NCBI RefSeq assembly: GCF_002940205.1
Contig: NZ_MDSK01000040.1
Span: 1-38,488, forward strand
DNA from: Xanthomonas arboricola pv. guizotiae
GTDB taxonomy: Bacteria > Pseudomonadota > Gammaproteobacteria > Xanthomonadales > Xanthomonadaceae
Direction of reading: 5' to 3'
DNA length: 38,488 bases
The first letter of the stretch is position 1. Each line of letters begins with the position of its first letter. The position numbers and the translations under genes were made by a program. The notes beneath the pieces were generated by a model that saw nothing but the letters and a program-made list of their open reading frames with translations, had not been told where the DNA came from and ran no database searches. Shown piece by piece: positions 36,176 through 38,488 of the stretch.

Positions 36176-38398
36176 ATGTCTTCGACCGTCGCCACCCTGC
36201 GCATCGCCCTACCGGTGCCGCTGCCCCAATTGTTCGACTATCTGCCTCCGGCCGACGCGCCGCTGACCGACCCGGCGCGGGTCGGCTGCCGGGTGCGGGT
36301 GCCGTTCGGGCCGCGCGAGCTGGTCGGGGTGGTGGTGGAGATCGGGCAGTTGGCGTCCGCCGAGGGGCTGCGCCCGGCGCTGGCATGGTGCGACGACGTC
36401 CCGTTGCTGGTCGAGGAGCTGGCGCGTTCGCTGCAGTGGCTGGCGCGCTACACCCACGCCCCGCTGGGCGAGGCCCAGTCCAGCGCCCTGCCCGGCCCGT
36501 TGCGCCGCGGCGAGCCGCTGGCCGACACCCATGCCTGGGCCTGGCAGCTCACCGAAGCCGGGCGCACCGGCGCCGCCAGCCTGCGCGCCGGCAGCCGCCC
36601 CGCCTTGCTGGCCGCCCTGCTGCTCACCGGTGCGCTGGGCGAAGAACAGCTGGACCCATTGCTGCCGCACTGGCGCGAGGCCGCACGCAGCCTGGCCAAG
36701 CGCGGCCATGCCGAGCGCGTGGCGGTGCCGGCCGACAGCATCCCGCCCCGCCCCGGCAGCGGCCCGCAGCTCAACGACGAACAGCAGGCCGCCGCCGACG
36801 CCATCCGTGCGCAGGGCGGTTTTGCCACCTATCTGCTCGATGGCGTCACCGGCAGCGGCAAGACCGAGGTCTACCTGCAGGCGATCGCCGACTGCCTGGC
36901 CGCCGGCAAGCAGGCGCTGGTGCTGGTGCCGGAGATCGGCCTGACCCCGCAGACGCTGGGCCGCTTCCGCGCCCGCCTGGGCGTGCCGGTGCACGCATTG
37001 CATTCGGGGCTGTCCGATGGCGAACGGGCGCGGGTGTGGGCGGCAGCCTGGCGTGGCGAGGCCAAGCTGGTCGTCGGCACCCGTTCGGCGGTGTTCACCC
37101 CGCTGCCCAATGCCGGGCTGATCGTGATCGACGAAGAACACGACGGCAGCTACAAACAGCAGGACGGCATCCGCTATCACGCGCGCGATTTCGCGCTGGT
37201 GCGCGGCAAGGCGCTGGATGTGCCGGTGATCCTGGGCAGCGCCACGCCATCGCTGGAAAGCCTGCACAACGCCTATTCCGGTCGCTACCGGCATCTGCGC
37301 CTGGCGCGCCGGGCCGGCGAGGCGCGTCCGCCGCGCGTGCGCGTGCTCGACGTGCGCAAGCGCCCGCTCAAGGACGGCCTGTCGCCGGAAGTGCTGGCCG
37401 GCATCGGCACCACCCTGGCACGCGGCGAGCAGGTGCTGGTGTTCAAGAACCGCCGCGGCTACGCGCCGGTGCTGCTGTGCCACGACTGCGGCTGGACCGC
37501 CGCCTGCCAGCGCTGCAGCACGCCGCTGCACCAGACCCCGATGACCGTGCACGCCGGCGGGCGGCGCCTGCAATGCCATCACTGCGGCGCGCGCCAGCCG
37601 GCACCGCTGGCCTGCCCGACCTGCGCCAGCCTGGCGCTGCAGCCGCAAGGCATCGGCACCGAGCGGCTGGAAGAACGCCTGACCGAAGCGTTCCCGGAGT
37701 TTCCGGTGGTGCGCATCGACCGCAGCACCACCCAGCGCCGCGACGCGCTGGAGACCCAGCTGGCGCGCCTGGGTAGCGAGGCCGGCATCCTGGTCGGCAC
37801 CCAGATCCTGGCCAAGGGCCACGATCTGCCACGGCTGACCATGGTGGTGGTGGTCGGCATCGACGAAGGTCTGTTCTCGGCCGACTTCCGTGCCGCCGAA
37901 AAACTCTCCCAGCAGCTGATCCAGGTGGCCGGACGCGCCGGGCGCGCCGACCGCCCCGGCGAGGTCTGGCTGCAGACCCATCACCCCGACCACCCCCTGC
38001 TGCAGACCCTGGTCAACGGCGGCTACCACGCCTTTGCCGACGCCGAACTGCAGCAGCGCGAGGCCGCGGGATTTCCGCCGTTCGCGCATCTGGCGCTGTT
38101 CCGCGCCGAGGCCAAGGACGTGGCGGCGGCCAACCAGTTCCTGATGGCGGTGCGCGGCCTGACCACGGCAGACAGCACCGCACAATCGCCTGCGTTTGCC
38201 GCAGTGGAGTGCTACGGGCCGATGCCGGCACCGATGCCGCGCCGCGCCGGTTTCCAGCGCACCCAGTTGCTGTTGTCCGCGCAACAGCGCCCGGCGCTGC
38301 ATCGCTTGCTGGACGCGCAACTGCCTGCGATCCATGCGCTGCCGCAGGCGCGGCGCGTGCGCTGGTCGCTGGATGTGGATCCGATCGATCTGTATTAG
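36176..38398 (+). CDS. priA: primosomal protein N' (replication restart helicase PriA)
   Basis: Superfamily-2 3'-5' helicase that recognises stalled forks and reloads the replisome. The 740-residue product has the 3'-fork DNA-binding N-terminal domain (about 1-105), a winged-helix region (about 110-190), the helicase core with Walker A GVTGSGKT (223-230) and DEEH (319-322), the zinc-binding insert with repeated CxxC pairs (about 438-484: CHDCGW, CQRCS, CHHCG, CPTC) and motif VI (QVAGRAGRADRPG). Length is that of E. coli PriA. The start ATG is at 36176. The last codons are DLY and the TAG stop lies at the IS junction. Confidence 0.97.
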   Translation: MSSTVATLRIALPVPLPQLFDYLPPADAPLTDPARVGCRVRVPFGPRELVGVVVEIGQLASAEGLRPALAWCDDVPLLVEELARSLQWLARYTHAPLGEAQSSALPGPLRRGEPLADTHAWAWQLTEAGRTGAASLRAGSRPALLAALLLTGALGEEQLDPLLPHWREAARSLAKRGHAERVAVPADSIPPRPGSGPQLNDEQQAAADAIRAQGGFATYLLDGVTGSGKTEVYLQAIADCLAAGKQALVLVPEIGLTPQTLGRFRARLGVPVHALHSGLSDGERARVWAAAWRGEAKLVVGTRSAVFTPLPNAGLIVIDEEHDGSYKQQDGIRYHARDFALVRGKALDVPVILGSATPSLESLHNAYSGRYRHLRLARRAGEARPPRVRVLDVRKRPLKDGLSPEVLAGIGTTLARGEQVLVFKNRRGYAPVLLCHDCGWTAACQRCSTPLHQTPMTVHAGGRRLQCHHCGARQPAPLACPTCASLALQPQGIGTERLEERLTEAFPEFPVVRIDRSTTQRRDALETQLARLGSEAGILVGTQILAKGHDLPRLTMVVVVGIDEGLFSADFRAAEKLSQQLIQVAGRAGRADRPGEVWLQTHHPDHPLLQTLVNGGYHAFADAELQQREAAGFPPFAHLALFRAEAKDVAAANQFLMAVRGLTTADSTAQSPAFAAVECYGPMPAPMPRRAGFQRTQLLLSAQQRPALHRLLDAQLPAIHALPQARRVRWSLDVDPIDLY

Positions 38399-38488
38399 GG
38401 CCTGTTAACGCTAGTGGTTGGGGAGGTTAAACTATTGGACATGGAGATCACGCCAGCACAATTTGCCCTCATCGAACATTGCTTACCT
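38398..38488 (+). mobile_element. left end of an IS5-type insertion sequence
   Basis: The element probably begins at GGGCCTGTTAACG immediately after TTA (38395-38397), which may be the left copy of a target duplication. The transposase start follows at 38441 and the rest is outside the window, so neither the inverted repeat nor the duplication can be verified. Confidence 0.5.
38441..38488 (+). CDS. N-terminus of an IS5-type transposase (cut by window edge)
   Basis: Sixteen codons are visible, MEITPAQFALIEHCLP, with GGAGG 13 bp upstream. The pattern M-E-I/T-T-P-x-Q-F/Y...I-E/A-x-L-P is the usual start of a common IS5-family transposase of Xanthomonads and other proteobacteria. Family assignment is by recall of that start and is moderate. 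Confidence 0.6.
   Translation, partial: MEITPAQFALIEHCLP

Noticed and set aside
36209..38335. 708-codon open frame antisense to priA
   Set aside because: Shadow of priA; no recognisable domain.

Overview
This is a GC-rich chromosomal window that looks like a plant-associated Xanthomonas (Xanthomonadaceae, Gammaproteobacteria). The call rests on protein spellings, on gene order (rpoD-dtd-lpxL, def/fmt/rsmB, LysM-dprA-smg-topA-tsaC, sppA-MATE, priA) and on GGGATTC-like heptad repeats in the spacers. No database was consulted. Most genes are ordinary core genes; the interest lies at the window ends, in the spacers and in a few composite proteins.

Layout. (1) 1-2070: accessory edge, with the 3' end of an IS481-type transposase, a spacer with GTTAC repeats, and a P4-type integrase broken by one frameshift and pointing away from a tRNA-Ile2(CAU), its probable attachment site. 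(2) 2071-8253: small hypothetical genes, rpoD, dtd, an LpxL/HtrB acyltransferase, a GNAT acetyltransferase and a stand-alone RibA with an N-terminal extension. (3) 8327-10371: a two-gene bacterial-PH-domain operon (YdbS/YdbT type). (4) 10460-15620: envelope glycan block, with a CDP-glycerol-type glycerophosphotransferase, a WaaE/KdtX-like glycosyltransferase, an O-antigen-ligase-like protein and an ArnT/PMT-family glycosyltransferase. (5) 15669-18815: rsmB, fmt and def, with fmt and def separated by a 400-bp spacer bounded by heptad arrays in opposite orientation. (6) 18947-27097: LysM protein, dprA, smg, two GYF_2 proteins (one carrying a pilin-like segment, one an RDD membrane domain), topA and tsaC. 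(7) 27188-33638: two coupled DUF4124 proteins, an SDR oxidoreductase, a small lipoprotein, sppA and a MATE transporter. (8) 33639-38398: double heptad array, a DUF3106 protein, a sigma-like protein with a transmembrane helix, an AT-rich spacer with two perfect inverted DnaA boxes, and priA. (9) 38398-38488: start of an IS5-type element abutting the priA stop codon.

Functionally the window combines transcription and translation housekeeping (rpoD, dtd, tRNA-Ile2, def, fmt, rsmB, tsaC), DNA maintenance (topA, dprA, priA), outer-membrane glycolipid assembly (lpxL and the 10460-15620 block) and envelope upkeep (LysM, sppA, MATE). The best candidates for something undescribed are the GYF-pilin fusion, the membrane-tethered sigma-like protein, the paired DnaA boxes before priA and the family of 7-bp arrays.
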